A stretch of DNA of 64,000 nt. Source: Salinibius halmophilus. Lineage in GTDB: Bacteria; Pseudomonadota; Gammaproteobacteria; Pseudomonadales; Natronospirillaceae. Position numbers and translations under genes: made by a program. The notes beneath the pieces were generated by a model. That model was not told the DNA's origin and searched no databases. It saw only the letters and a program-made list of their open reading frames with translations. The stretch is from assembly GCF_003577475.1 (NCBI RefSeq), contig NZ_QPEP01000001.1, positions 113,830-177,829 on the forward strand, in the 5' to 3' direction. Shown piece by piece: positions 1 to 8,454 of this stretch; the stretch's first letter is position 1; every line of letters starts with the position of its first letter.

Positions 1-260
1 TTGTAGCCGCTATTTCGATGTTCTTTTAATGCATTTGCGTAATGGCCTAAAGCTTCTTTAAATTCATCATCTACAAGTTTAAAGTTTTCAACTTCTGCTT
101 TAGTGAAAAAAACGTAACATGAATACTCCGGCACTAGAAACTCGTAGTAGGTATCTCCACCTGCCTGAATACTTTCTAGAGGAGCTTGTTGTAACTCAAC
201 TTCCGTTGTGCCTGAACTTGTCGAAACTGTCGACATAATCGCCGCTTCATACTGCGCCAT
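1..260 (-). CDS. Hypothetical protein downstream of vgrG, truncated by window edge
   Basis: This is an open frame from an ATG at 258-260 that runs off the left edge, giving 86 codons and no stop. It starts 10 bases after the vgrG stop, and a strong ribosome site (AGGAGAGG) sits in that gap, so the two genes are almost certainly cotranscribed. The visible N-terminus is Ser/Thr rich, then has a Tyr-rich stretch (DTYYEFLVPEYSCYVFF) and a charged helical part. It has no signal peptide and no PAAR, DUF4123 or Rhs motif in the visible part. In type VI loci the gene immediately after vgrG is commonly a cargo effector or its adaptor, so an effector is the leading inference. I do not recognise the family. 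Confidence 0.7.
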   Translation of the reverse strand, partial: MAQYEAAIMSTVSTSSGTTEVELQQAPLESIQAGGDTYYEFLVPEYSCYVFFTKAEVENFKLVDDEFKEALGHYANALKEHRNSGY

Positions 261-270
261 GTGTCCTCTC

Positions 271-2901
271 CTAGCTTTCCTTTTCGTGGTGAGTGGCCGT
301 TAGCCAAACACGGACGTCGCCTTGCAAGATGTTGTTGAACTCAACTCGCTCGCTGGCAATTTTTTCATAATGAGTTTTAAGTGTGGAGTCCTGTACTGCT
401 ACAAATTGTGGGCAATCAGCCGAAGCACCTTTCACCCTCACCACAAACTTCGCATAATGCACCGCCGGTGCGCACTCGGCTTCTTCGCCATTAATACTGA
501 CGCGGGCGATGTATTGGTTCGGGAACAGTGCCGAGTTGTCGTTGTCGCGGCGGTTTTCTGAGTCGCTGCTTGCTTGTGGTAAGTGCCAGTGGAATTGCAA
601 TGCGCCGGACTTCTCTGGTAAGTCTTGGCTGAGCGTGTCGAGCACTTCTTCGCTGCCATCAGGTTTGATCAGTATCATTTCAACTTCGGCGGTATCGCCG
701 ACTTCGAAGTGGCGATACCCCACATTTAGCTCAATGGCTTCGTCGTCGAACCATTCACGTGCGTGCCATACGGCGCTGGTTATCAGTGGGGTGCGCTCGG
801 CTTCGAGCATGTCGACTTCGCCAAACTCTGGCATCTCTGGTTCGGCGCCACTTTCTGGCGCATTGCTCGGCCCTACTTCGTATTCCACCTCGCCGGTGAG
901 GGTGACTTTTGAATTAGGATTGAACGCTACGGTTGGGCCGAAAATTTTTACATCGCCGTTGCTAGCCATCTTGATACCACCGTCGCCGTTTACCAGTAGC
1001 AGCTCGCCACTACCTGTGCCTTCAATGGTGATGTCGCCGCCGCTTTGGGTGATGATGGCGCCGTTTACTATTTTTCGGGTGTGGTCGCCGCCGGTCACTG
1101 TGGTGCTGTGGTCGGCTTGCACTTGCTGAGTGTGGGTGCCTTGGCTAATTTGTTGCTGCCAGTCGCCTTCGGTGGCAAAGGTCATGTTGGCTTGGCTGCG
1201 CAGGCTTAGGTCGGCAGCACTTTGCCAGTGGGCGTTGCCGGTAACGGTTGTGGTGTTGTCGGCTTTGCTGGCAATGTTTAGGTTGTCGCCAACAAATTGG
1301 GTTAGGTCAGCGTCTTCTTCACTGCCTACGGTTAGGGCGAAGGTTTTGTTTGCTTGCCAATACTGGCTACCGAATTGCGTAATGAGTTGCGTCATTACCT
1401 GGTTAGCACTGGCTTCAAAGCGCAGCAGGTGTTGGCCCTCGAAGGTTTTTAGCTCTATTTGCTGGTCGTTGTCTTCGAACCACAGCTCGTGACTGGCGCG
1501 GGTTTTAATGCGGTACTCGCTGTAGTTTTCTGCCGTGACCATTTGCTCGTCGGTGTCTTTGCTTGCCACGCCTAGCATGAGTGGCTTCATTAGGTCTTGG
1601 TTGAGGCAGGTGAGCAGTACGTCGGTGCCATCATGTAAAGGCATGTGCCAGCCTACGGCTTTTTCTGGGTCGGGCGAGGCGTAGGGTTTTAGGCTTGGCA
1701 CCTGTGGGCTGTAGGCTTCGTCGCCTTCTGTTTGCCCGTCGTGCATGGCACGAATTTGGTACTCGCCTAAGCCATCGAGTTTTGGTGCGGCATTGGGGCT
1801 AATGACTTTGGCAACAAACACCGGTGGCAGTGTTAGCTCGGTTTTAACGGGTAAGCGTACGGCTTGGTGGTCGGGTACGAGTTCTACTTCACCACTATAG
1901 CGCTCGCCAATGGGTAAATGGTGCTTAACTGTTTTGGCCACCATTTGGCTCGCCACATCCCAGCCGCTTAGTAGGGTTTCGGTTATGGGTTGCACGCCAA
2001 TTACTTGCCCAGCGCGGGCAATGGGCGCGCGGGTGAATGCCACGTAGCGGTTGGCATCGTGCGTTAGGGCATCGTTATTGAGTTTAGCGCGGGTAACGGC
2101 ATCGCCGTAATCGAGCGGTGCGTTGGCGCTTTGTACCGACGCTTGTTCGTCTAACGCATATAGCGTGCTTGGGTGTTCTAGCACCATTTCACTGTTAGTA
2201 TGCGGGCGCCAGTGCTGTTCTACGGCCAGTTCGCGGATCATTTCGCTGGCATCAAATCCCCTTCCATCACCACCCTGGCCCGCACCGGCCTTTTCAACAA
2301 AGCTTCTGCCACTGCGCCGGTAATGCTGCGGCGAGTTGGCAATAATCAGCTGTTCTTCGCCTGCTATGCCATCACTACCGCCATCAGCAGAGACTGATGA
2401 CCAAAACATAAACCCATGCAGCGCAGCGAGCTGCTTAAATTGCTGGGCAATAGTGCCTTGCGGTAATACGAATGGCTGGTGGCTAAGCTGTTGTGCGTTA
2501 TCAACGTCTACAACTATTTGATCTGCCAAGTAGCCGGCGTCCATCGCTAGTGTTCTTAAAATTTCCACTGCCGGCACACCAACAAATACTTGTGTGGCCT
2601 TTTTGTGGTTGGCGGTAAGTAACCGCGAGGTGAGCGAAACCTGGTAGTGAAAATGCGTTTCGTGGCTTTTAACGAGTTGAATACGGCTAACCATACCGGC
2701 CACAACGACTGGCAGTTGTTCGGGCTCGGTGATTTGTGCGGTAATGTTCTGCCCCAACCAGTTGTCGCGCGCTTCTTGCGGCACAATCGATGATTCGATA
2801 ATGACTTGCAGCTGAATGCCATGATTGAGCTGGTCGGTGCCAGTCAATGCGAGTACGGGAAAAGTGGCGTCGGCAATCCGTGCTTGTTTGCTGTGGAGCA
2901 T
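271..2901 (-). CDS. vgrG: Type VI secretion spike protein VgrG (TssI) with C-terminal extension
   Basis: This 876-residue protein has the VgrG architecture. An N-terminal gp27-like region opens with DATFPVLALTGTDQLNHGIQ. A gp5-like OB-fold domain around residues 365-450 contains the conserved run GEYQIRAM and VGWHMPLHDGTDVLL. It is followed by a repetitive beta-helix needle (TTTVTGNAHW, STTVTGGDHTRK, GGDITIEGTG) to about residue 690. VgrG trimers cap the Hcp tube and carry effectors out of the cell. Residues 699-876 form a separate acidic extension after a Pro/Glu-rich linker. It is likely a beta-sandwich, with FEVGDTAEVEMILIKPDG suggesting an Ig-like fold, and could be an effector or docking domain. 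I see no catalytic motif in it. The start is an ATG with AAGGA upstream. No other T6SS gene lies within the window. Confidence 0.93.
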   Translation of the reverse strand: MLHSKQARIADATFPVLALTGTDQLNHGIQLQVIIESSIVPQEARDNWLGQNITAQITEPEQLPVVVAGMVSRIQLVKSHETHFHYQVSLTSRLLTANHKKATQVFVGVPAVEILRTLAMDAGYLADQIVVDVDNAQQLSHQPFVLPQGTIAQQFKQLAALHGFMFWSSVSADGGSDGIAGEEQLIIANSPQHYRRSGRSFVEKAGAGQGGDGRGFDASEMIRELAVEQHWRPHTNSEMVLEHPSTLYALDEQASVQSANAPLDYGDAVTRAKLNNDALTHDANRYVAFTRAPIARAGQVIGVQPITETLLSGWDVASQMVAKTVKHHLPIGERYSGEVELVPDHQAVRLPVKTELTLPPVFVAKVISPNAAPKLDGLGEYQIRAMHDGQTEGDEAYSPQVPSLKPYASPDPEKAVGWHMPLHDGTDVLLTCLNQDLMKPLMLGVASKDTDEQMVTAENYSEYRIKTRASHELWFEDNDQQIELKTFEGQHLLRFEASANQVMTQLITQFGSQYWQANKTFALTVGSEEDADLTQFVGDNLNIASKADNTTTVTGNAHWQSAADLSLRSQANMTFATEGDWQQQISQGTHTQQVQADHSTTVTGGDHTRKIVNGAIITQSGGDITIEGTGSGELLLVNGDGGIKMASNGDVKIFGPTVAFNPNSKVTLTGEVEYEVGPSNAPESGAEPEMPEFGEVDMLEAERTPLITSAVWHAREWFDDEAIELNVGYRHFEVGDTAEVEMILIKPDGSEEVLDTLSQDLPEKSGALQFHWHLPQASSDSENRRDNDNSALFPNQYIARVSINGEEAECAPAVHYAKFVVRVKGASADCPQFVAVQDSTLKTHYEKIASERVEFNNILQGDVRVWLTATHHEKES

Positions 2902-2999
2902 AGGGCGATCCTTTTACCTGTGCGAAATGGTTTTACTTTATGAAATGCACTGGTGAACTTCAATGACGTTCGTCGCAAAGTTTGGATTTTTGGGTGGTT

Positions 3000-3110
3000 T
3001 TTTCGGGGGGTTTGTATATTTATAAAATATCTTATTTTTGTTATTTTTTTAAATATAAGATCATATTATATGAATTTTTAGATATATAAATTTCATATAT
3101 TTTATTCAAC
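3000..3110. other. Very AT-rich block upstream of vgrG
   Basis: About 110 bases are almost entirely A and T, in contrast to the mixed composition of the neighbouring genes. The block contains imperfect inverted repeats, for example ATCTTATTT near 3029 against AAATATAAGAT ending at 3061. The vgrG promoter presumably lies within 2902-3110. Blocks of this kind are typical H-NS-type silencer targets and marks of transferred DNA, but that role is inference. The whole gap 2902-3355 holds this block, the 21-bp minisatellite and a 31-bp dispersed repeat, and no convincing gene. Confidence 0.6.
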
Positions 3111-3114
3111 TAGA

Positions 3115-3132
3115 CACCCGCCTGCGCGGGTG
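3115..3132. repeat. CACCCGC/GCGGGTG hairpin
   Basis: A perfect 7-bp stem (CACCCGC at 3115-3121, GCGGGTG at 3126-3132) closes a 4-base loop. The same core recurs at 9770-9786 and 57327-57345, so it belongs to a dispersed REP-like family. Its right arm runs into the 21-bp tandem repeat that follows. Confidence 0.6.
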
Positions 3133-3250
3133 TGACGATGGCGGCTGCGGGTGTGACGATGGCGGCTGCGGGTGTGACGGTGGTGGCTGCGGGTGTGACG
3201 GTGGTGGCTGCGGGTGTGACGGTGGTGGGCATGGGTGTGGCGGTGGTGCG
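3128..3250. repeat. 21-bp tandem repeat (minisatellite), about 6 copies
   Basis: Copies of a unit beginning GGGTGTGACG start at 3128, 3149, 3170, 3191, 3212 and 3233, an exact 21-base period. The first two units carry GATGGCGGCTGC, the next three carry GTGGTGG variants, and the last is degenerate. The period is a multiple of three, so the plus strand gives a low-complexity open frame (3132-3320, repeats of GVTVVAA). I regard that frame as non-coding because it lacks a ribosome site and has only repeat-derived sequence. Confidence 0.85.
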
Positions 3251-3296
3251 TGGGTTGTACGGCGAAGCCGGACATCATGTTTCATGGCCTACTAAC

Positions 3297-3327
3297 GTTT
3301 CCCAAACCTTCGGTTTGTAAAACCTAC
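3297..3327 (-). repeat. 31-bp dispersed repeat (GTAGGTTTT...GGGAAAC), copy 1
   Basis: Read on the minus strand this is GTAGGTTTTACAAACC, a short hairpin, then GGTTTGGGAAAC. Near-identical 31-base copies occur at 36385-36415 and 36462-36492, and a diverged one at 53711-53741. The internal AAACC/GGTTT arms form a small hairpin. Confidence 0.7.
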
Positions 3328-3355
3328 GCTTTTTCTCGTGGTATCGCCACAGCGC

Positions 3356-3643
3356 TTAAAATCTTACGTCGTGGCGGTTGGCGTACCAGAGGAATGCTGG
3401 GGTGGCTAAGGTGAGGTATACAACTGTGGTGTACCAAAACCAGCCAAAGTCGATGCCAAAAAGTTCGAATGGGATGTCGGAGCCTAGGTAGCGAAACGAG
3501 GCGGCGGCTATACATACGCCGTAGGCGCAACCGTCGTTAATGGCTAAGCGAATGGTATTGCGGCCAGAATGCAATGGGTTAATCACTACATACAGCAGAG
3601 CAACGACTACCAATACCACCACGAATACAATTAAGCGTTCCAC
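3356..3643 (-). CDS. Small hypothetical integral membrane protein
   Basis: This 95-residue protein has an N-terminal hydrophobic helix (LIVFVVVLVVVALLYVVI), a loop with an NDGCAYGVCIAAASF segment that may be a second helix, and a C-terminal helix (WYTTVVYLTLATPAFLWYA). The start is GTG at 3641-3643, with AGAGGC about 8 bases upstream. It follows the GNAT gene by 13 bases on the same strand and is probably cotranscribed with it. I do not recognise the family, and no active-site residues are evident. Confidence 0.6.
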   Translation of the reverse strand: MERLIVFVVVLVVVALLYVVINPLHSGRNTIRLAINDGCAYGVCIAAASFRYLGSDIPFELFGIDFGWFWYTTVVYLTLATPAFLWYANRHDVRF

Positions 3644-3656
3644 TATTTGCCTCTAT

Positions 3657-4403
3657 TTATTGCGCCGAAAATAACCACAGTTCGTCTACCAATTGGTAAC
3701 CAAGTTTTAAGGCTAACTGATTCGACGCCTCGTTGCTATCCAGTGCGCCCCAAACGCCTTGTTTACCCTGCTCGTTCATTGCGTTAATTAAGGCACGCGC
3801 GGCGGCGCATGCAAACCCTTGCTGGCGGTGCTCTGCTAGGGTATCGATCGACATATCCCAGTAGTGTTCGCTTTGAGCCGAGGCATAGGCGAATGCCACT
3901 ACTTGCTCATGATGTAACGCAGCAAAGGCTGGTGCGCCGTGAAAAAGCGCCCACTGAAGTTCGGCAAATAAGGCGTTATTGCTCTGTGCTAGGGGTTCTA
4001 TATCGTGCAGGGTTAGTGAGCGAACACTATGCGTACTTTTCCCTACCTCACCACTTTGCTGGTAGATATTGGCATGTTCACATAGGTGAGTGGGCAATAG
4101 GTTTGCCAGCATTTGGTAGTTGTTGTTGAAGGCTAAAATTTCATCGCAGTGGCTAATGCCACCAAGTGGTTCGGTGGGTGTCCCGATTATGGCGCCTATG
4201 GCGTCTTGCTCTAGCCATACGGCGAAACTATTTGGCGCACTAAATATTTGCAGGCAGCTGTTAGGGTTGAGTAATAAATCGCGTGTTTCAACCCACCTAG
4301 GAATATCGTCTAAACTGGCTAGCAATTGCTGCTTAAGTGCTTGGAACACGCGGGGAATCTCGTTGATAAATGATCCAAGTATCTTAGCGGTTAGTACTGG
4401 CAA
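3657..4403 (-). CDS. GNAT-family N-acetyltransferase
   Basis: This 248-residue protein has a divergent N-terminal half and a recognisable GNAT core in its C-terminal half. The acetyl-CoA pyrophosphate loop is EHRQQGFACAAARALI (the Q/R-x-x-G-x-A/G signature), followed by the ALDSNEASNQLALKLGY motif usual at the end of the fold. The length and two-part layout resemble single-chain proteins with a GNAT C-terminal domain. The substrate is unknown. A stop lies just upstream in frame, so TTG at 4403 is the first possible start; it has no good ribosome site, so the true N-terminus is uncertain. The gene is divergent from the polyamine importer operon. Confidence 0.75.
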   Translation of the reverse strand: MPVLTAKILGSFINEIPRVFQALKQQLLASLDDIPRWVETRDLLLNPNSCLQIFSAPNSFAVWLEQDAIGAIIGTPTEPLGGISHCDEILAFNNNYQMLANLLPTHLCEHANIYQQSGEVGKSTHSVRSLTLHDIEPLAQSNNALFAELQWALFHGAPAFAALHHEQVVAFAYASAQSEHYWDMSIDTLAEHRQQGFACAAARALINAMNEQGKQGVWGALDSNEASNQLALKLGYQLVDELWLFSAQ

Positions 4404-4508
4404 GTTCTACCGTTTTACCAGCGCCTACAAACAACTCATAGCGTTCAAAACAACTGGGTTTTCGCCGCTGAAAATTGTTTGAAAAACAGGCAAAAAATCA
4501 CTAGGTAA

Positions 4509-4522
4509 ACCGCCAAGGCGGT
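4509..4522 (+). promoter_or_regulatory. Hairpin in the leader of the polyamine importer operon
   Basis: ACCGCC-AA-GGCGGT forms a perfect 6-bp stem 52 bases before the first gene. It is followed by a Cys/Thr-codon-like stretch and then CTTTTTT at about 4538. It could be an attenuator or weak terminator, or an operator; the sequence alone does not decide. Confidence 0.35.
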
Positions 4523-4573
4523 CTTATACTTCCGCGGCTTTTTTACCCACTTCATTCTAAAAGGAGCAATATT

Positions 4574-5644
4574 GTGAAACTAACAACTGTATTGCTAGCC
4601 ACCGGCTTAGCTGGCGTGGCTGCAGCCGATGAGCTGCGCATTTATAACTGGTCTGACTATATCGCCGAAGACACCATTGAAAAGTTTGAAGCCGCAACCG
4701 GCATTCAAGTGACTTACGATGTGTTCGACTCGAATGAAGTGTTAGACGCCAAGGTGTTATCGGGCAACTCAGGCTACGACCTAGTTGTGCCTACCACCGA
4801 CTTTATGCAAGGCCAAATTGAAGCCGGCGCTTACCAAAAGCTAGATAAAAGCTTGCTTAGCAACCTAGATAACCTAGACGGCGAAACCATGGCATTGCTG
4901 TCTGCTTTTGATGAAGGCAATGCTTACTCGGTGCCTTGGGCACTGGGTACATCGGGCCTTGGTTATAACGTTGCTATGGTCACAGAGCGTTTAGGCGAAG
5001 ATGCGCCGCTCAATAGCTGGGAATTGCTCTTTAACCCAGAGTACGCTAGCCAATTAGAAGATTGTGGCATTGCTACGTTAGATGCCGCGGTAGAGATGAT
5101 TCCAGCAGCGCTGAACTACCTTGGCCTAGACCCAAATACCACCAGCAAAAGCGACTTCGAAAAAGCAGAAGAGTTGTTGCTTCAGGTTCGCCCGTATGTG
5201 CGCTATTTCCACAGCTCGCGCTACATTTCCGATTTAGCCAACGGCAACCTGTGTTTGGTAATGGGCTTCTCGGGCGATATTTTCCAAGCGCAAGCGCGTG
5301 CAGCCGAAGCTGAGAATGGCGTTGAAATTGCGTATGTAATTCCTGAAGAAGGCGCTGCAATGTGGGCCGACATGATGGTGATTCCAGCCGATGCCAAAAA
5401 CGTTGCCAATGCGCACAAGTTTATCGACTTCGTATTGCAGCCGGAAATCAGTGCCGACATCACTAATTATGTTTGGTATGGCAACCCGAATGCAGCAGCA
5501 CGCCCGTTTATTGATGAAGAAATTCTCAATGACCCTGGCGTATTCCCACCAGAGGGCACCAACTTGTTCACTTATCAAACGCTGCCGCCGCGCGCCTTGC
5601 GCGACCGCAACCGTGCTTGGACAAACGTTAAAACCGGCAACTAG
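4574..5644 (+). CDS. potF: Polyamine ABC transporter, periplasmic binding protein (PotF/PotD family)
   Basis: This 356-residue protein has a cleavable signal peptide (KLTTVLLATGLAGVAAA) followed by the family hallmark ELRIYNWSDYIAEDTIEKFE. It binds putrescine or spermidine in the periplasm and delivers it to the PotGHI-type complex encoded next. Other family features are the SGYDLVVPTTDFM segment and the VPWALGTSGLGYN cleft motif. Whether it prefers putrescine or spermidine cannot be read safely, although the four-gene order resembles potFGHI. The start is GTG, with AAGGAG 8 bases upstream. It is the first gene of an operon; the next start is 16 bases downstream. Confidence 0.9.
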   Translation: MKLTTVLLATGLAGVAAADELRIYNWSDYIAEDTIEKFEAATGIQVTYDVFDSNEVLDAKVLSGNSGYDLVVPTTDFMQGQIEAGAYQKLDKSLLSNLDNLDGETMALLSAFDEGNAYSVPWALGTSGLGYNVAMVTERLGEDAPLNSWELLFNPEYASQLEDCGIATLDAAVEMIPAALNYLGLDPNTTSKSDFEKAEELLLQVRPYVRYFHSSRYISDLANGNLCLVMGFSGDIFQAQARAAEAENGVEIAYVIPEEGAAMWADMMVIPADAKNVANAHKFIDFVLQPEISADITNYVWYGNPNAAARPFIDEEILNDPGVFPPEGTNLFTYQTLPPRALRDRNRAWTNVKTGN

Positions 5645-5660
5645 CCGCGGAGGTTAATGA

Positions 5661-6791
5661 ATGCTCACTACGCTAGCTGCTCGTAAACAGTCTGCCGCAC
5701 TGCGCGACCGAACCCTGCTTACCATTAATGGAGTAAGCAAGTATTTTGGTGAAACGCGGGCGGTAGACGACGTGTCGCTTGAAATTCGCCAAGGCGAAAT
5801 TTTTGCTCTGCTAGGGGGGTCTGGCTCGGGTAAGTCTACCTTGCTTAGAATCTTGGCTGGCTTCGAGCAGCCTTCTACAGGCAGTGTGCAGCTAGATGGC
5901 GTGGATATCACGGCGTTACCGCCAAATCTGCGCCCAGTAAATATGATGTTTCAGTCGTACGCGCTTTTTCCTCATATGTCGGTGGCCGACAACATTGCTT
6001 TTGGATTAAAGCAAGACAAGCTGCCCAAAGAAGAGGTGCAAGCACGTGTTGAGAGCATGCTAAAGCTGGTGAAGATGAGCAAGTTTGCCAAGCGTAAGCC
6101 GCATCAGTTATCGGGTGGGCAAATGCAGCGAGTGGCATTGGCCCGCAGCCTAGCAAAGCAGCCTAAGTTGCTATTGCTCGACGAACCCATGGGGGCGCTG
6201 GATAAAAAGCTGCGCACCGAGATGCAGCTTGAGCTGGTAGACATTATAGAAAAGGTGGGGGTGACTTGCGTAATGGTCACCCACGACCAAGAAGAAGCCA
6301 TGACCATGGCCGATCGTATTGCCATTATGGACGAAGGGTATATTCAACAGGTGGGCACCCCTGTGGATATTTACGAAAACCCAATCAACCGCATGGTAGC
6401 GGAGTTTGTTGGCTCAATTAACTTATTCGAATGTGTGTTGGGTGATGAAGCAGCCGACCATACCATTTTGCACAGCGAAGCTCTGGACCGCCCTATTTAT
6501 GTGGGGCATGGGTTTGCCACGGATATCGACAACCGGGAAGTAACCTTTGCCGTGCGCCCAGAAAAAACCTGGCTCACCACCGAAGCACCCGAGCAAGACT
6601 ACAACTGGGAAAAAGGTACCGTTGCCGATTTTGCCTACCTTGGCGGCCATAGTATTTATTACGTGGAACTTAGGTCGGGCCAAATTGTGCAATGTTTTTT
6701 GGCCAACACCGAGCGTAAAGCCGAGCGCCCAACTTGGGATGACGAGGTATTTATCTCTTGGGAAAGCGATAGTGGGGTCATTATTCGATGA
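5661..6791 (+). CDS. potG: Polyamine ABC transporter ATP-binding protein
   Basis: This 376-residue ABC ATPase has a Walker A GGSGSGKST (52-60), Q-loop Gln 98 in NMMFQSYALFPHM, signature LSGGQ (150-154), Walker B LLLLDEP (about 170-176) and switch His 208 in VTHDQEEAMTMADRIAIM. A C-terminal TOBE-like regulatory domain follows from about residue 250. It energises the PotH/PotI permease pair. The ribosome site GGAGG is 8 bases before the ATG. Its stop overlaps the start of the next gene (ATGA), indicating translational coupling. Confidence 0.93.
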   Translation: MLTTLAARKQSAALRDRTLLTINGVSKYFGETRAVDDVSLEIRQGEIFALLGGSGSGKSTLLRILAGFEQPSTGSVQLDGVDITALPPNLRPVNMMFQSYALFPHMSVADNIAFGLKQDKLPKEEVQARVESMLKLVKMSKFAKRKPHQLSGGQMQRVALARSLAKQPKLLLLDEPMGALDKKLRTEMQLELVDIIEKVGVTCVMVTHDQEEAMTMADRIAIMDEGYIQQVGTPVDIYENPINRMVAEFVGSINLFECVLGDEAADHTILHSEALDRPIYVGHGFATDIDNREVTFAVRPEKTWLTTEAPEQDYNWEKGTVADFAYLGGHSIYYVELRSGQIVQCFLANTERKAERPTWDDEVFISWESDSGVIIR

Positions 6792-7660
6792 AGCGCTGGA
6801 GTCGTAGAGCCATTGTTTCGGTGCCCTACTTCTGGCTTGGGCTGTTTTTGTTGGTGCCGCTGCTGCTGGTGATCAAGGTTGCGTTTGCTGAAGCTGCGCG
6901 TGCTATTCCACCGTTTAGCAGCCTAACCGAGTTTGAAGATGGCATTTTAGCCATTCGCATCAGCATCAACAGCTTTGCCGTGTTGTTTGAAGACACCATG
7001 TATCTACAGGCGTTTTTCAACTCAGTGGTCATTGCTGCTGGGGCAACCCTTTTGTGTTTACTGATTGGTTACCCAATGGCGTATGCCATTGCTCGAGCGC
7101 CCGCGCATCAGCAGTCAATCTTGTTAATGCTGGTGCTGTTACCAAGCTGGACCTCGTTCTTAATACGCGTTTATGCCTGGATGACCATATTGGGCCAGAA
7201 CGGGCCACTGAATAACTTTTTAATCAGCATTGGCCTAATAAGCGAACCGCTAGAAATTCTAAACACTAACCTAGCGGTGTATATCGGTATTGTTTATTCG
7301 TATTTGCCATTTATGGTGCTGCCGCTGTATGCCAACCTGGTCAAACATGATTTGCGCTTAATTGAAGCAGCGCAAGATTTAGGTGCCAGAGGGCTCACAA
7401 CGTTTACCCGCATTACGCTGCCGCTATCAAAAAACGGCATTATTGCTGGCTCAATGTTGGTATTTATCCCAGCCGTTGGTGAGTATGTGATTCCAGAGTT
7501 ATTAGGTGGTAGCGACACCCTAGTGATTGGCAAAGTGGTTTGGCAAGAGTTCTTTAATAACCGTGATTGGCCCGTTGCATCGGCGCTAGCATTGTTATTG
7601 GTACTAGCTTTGTTAGCGCCAATTGTTTGGTTTCAGCGTAACCAGGATGCCGTGCGATGA
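6788..7660 (+). CDS. potH: Polyamine ABC transporter permease, PotH/PotB type
   Basis: This 290-residue inner-membrane permease has six predicted helices. The first is YFWLGLFLLVPLLLVIKVAFA. The cytoplasmic EAA loop is recognisable in LIEAAQDLGARGLTTFTRITLPLSKNGI, which contacts the ATPase. It overlaps potG upstream and potI downstream by 4 bases each. It pairs with PotI as the heterodimeric channel. The long periplasmic loop between helices 1 and 2 is typical of this subfamily. Confidence 0.92.
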   Translation: MKRWSRRAIVSVPYFWLGLFLLVPLLLVIKVAFAEAARAIPPFSSLTEFEDGILAIRISINSFAVLFEDTMYLQAFFNSVVIAAGATLLCLLIGYPMAYAIARAPAHQQSILLMLVLLPSWTSFLIRVYAWMTILGQNGPLNNFLISIGLISEPLEILNTNLAVYIGIVYSYLPFMVLPLYANLVKHDLRLIEAAQDLGARGLTTFTRITLPLSKNGIIAGSMLVFIPAVGEYVIPELLGGSDTLVIGKVVWQEFFNNRDWPVASALALLLVLALLAPIVWFQRNQDAVR

Positions 7661-8454
7661 ACAAGTTCAGCAAAACCATGCTGGCCGTTGGGTTGGCGTT
7701 TTTATATATCCCTATGCTGATTTTGGTGATTTATTCGTTCAACGAATCACGCTTAGTAACGGTGTGGGCCGGCTGGAGCACCAAATGGTACGGCGAGCTA
7801 TGGCAAGACAAGCAACTTATGGCGGCCGTGTGGCGCTCCTTAACCGTTGCGTTTTATAGTGCAACGGCTTCGGTGTTTTTGGCCATTTTTGCCTCAGTCG
7901 TTATGGTACGCGCCGGTAAATTCCGTGGCCGCACGCTGTTTTCGGGCTTAATTACTGCGCCTTTGGTCATGCCCGATGTACTACTGGGCTTGGCTATGCT
8001 GCTGTTGTTTGTCTCCAGCACACAAGCTTTTGGCGTGCCAACCGAACGTGGTTTGTTCACCGTTTGGTTAGCCCACACCACATTAGGCCTAGCCTATGCC
8101 ACGGTTGTGATTAGCTCGCGCTTAAAAGAAATGGACCCTCGCATAGAGGAAGCCGCTTTCGACCTTGGCGCCTCGGCATTGACGGTATTTACCCGAATTA
8201 CCATGCCAATCATTGCCCCAGCCATTGGCGCTGGGTGGTTGCTGGCGTTTACTTTGTCACTCGACGACGTGGTACTCGCAAGCTTTGTATCGGGCCCTGG
8301 TGCCACCACCTTGCCAATCGAAGTATTTTCATCGGTGCGTATGGGTGTCTCGCCTATGGTCAACGCCCTAGCAACCATGATCTTGCTGGTGGTGTCTTTG
8401 TTTACCATGGCAGCCTGGTATGTGCTGCACAAGCAAAGTAAGCGTGCAAGCTAG
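7657..8454 (+). CDS. potI: Polyamine ABC transporter permease, PotI/PotC type
   Basis: This 265-residue permease has six predicted membrane segments and an EAA loop (IEEAAFDLGASALTVFTRITMPIIAPAIG). It is the second channel subunit of the polyamine importer. The ATG overlaps the potH stop (ATGA). Its TAG stop is shared, on the opposite strand, with the stop of the convergent HAD phosphatase gene (CTAG at 8451-8454), so there is no intergenic space and no separate terminator. Confidence 0.92.
   Translation: MNKFSKTMLAVGLAFLYIPMLILVIYSFNESRLVTVWAGWSTKWYGELWQDKQLMAAVWRSLTVAFYSATASVFLAIFASVVMVRAGKFRGRTLFSGLITAPLVMPDVLLGLAMLLLFVSSTQAFGVPTERGLFTVWLAHTTLGLAYATVVISSRLKEMDPRIEEAAFDLGASALTVFTRITMPIIAPAIGAGWLLAFTLSLDDVVLASFVSGPGATTLPIEVFSSVRMGVSPMVNALATMILLVVSLFTMAAWYVLHKQSKRAS

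Noticed and set aside
509-1492. Long plus-strand frames (206 and 120 aa) over vgrG
   Set aside because: They are Ser/Cys-rich antisense shadows of a clear vgrG and have no ribosome sites.
3132-3320. 62-residue frame of repeated GVTVVAA units
   Set aside because: It is generated by the 21-bp tandem repeat, lacks a ribosome site, and has no homology-like character.
5073-5578. Minus-strand frames inside potF (80 to 114 aa)
   Set aside because: They are shadows of a well-defined binding-protein gene, with no start signals.
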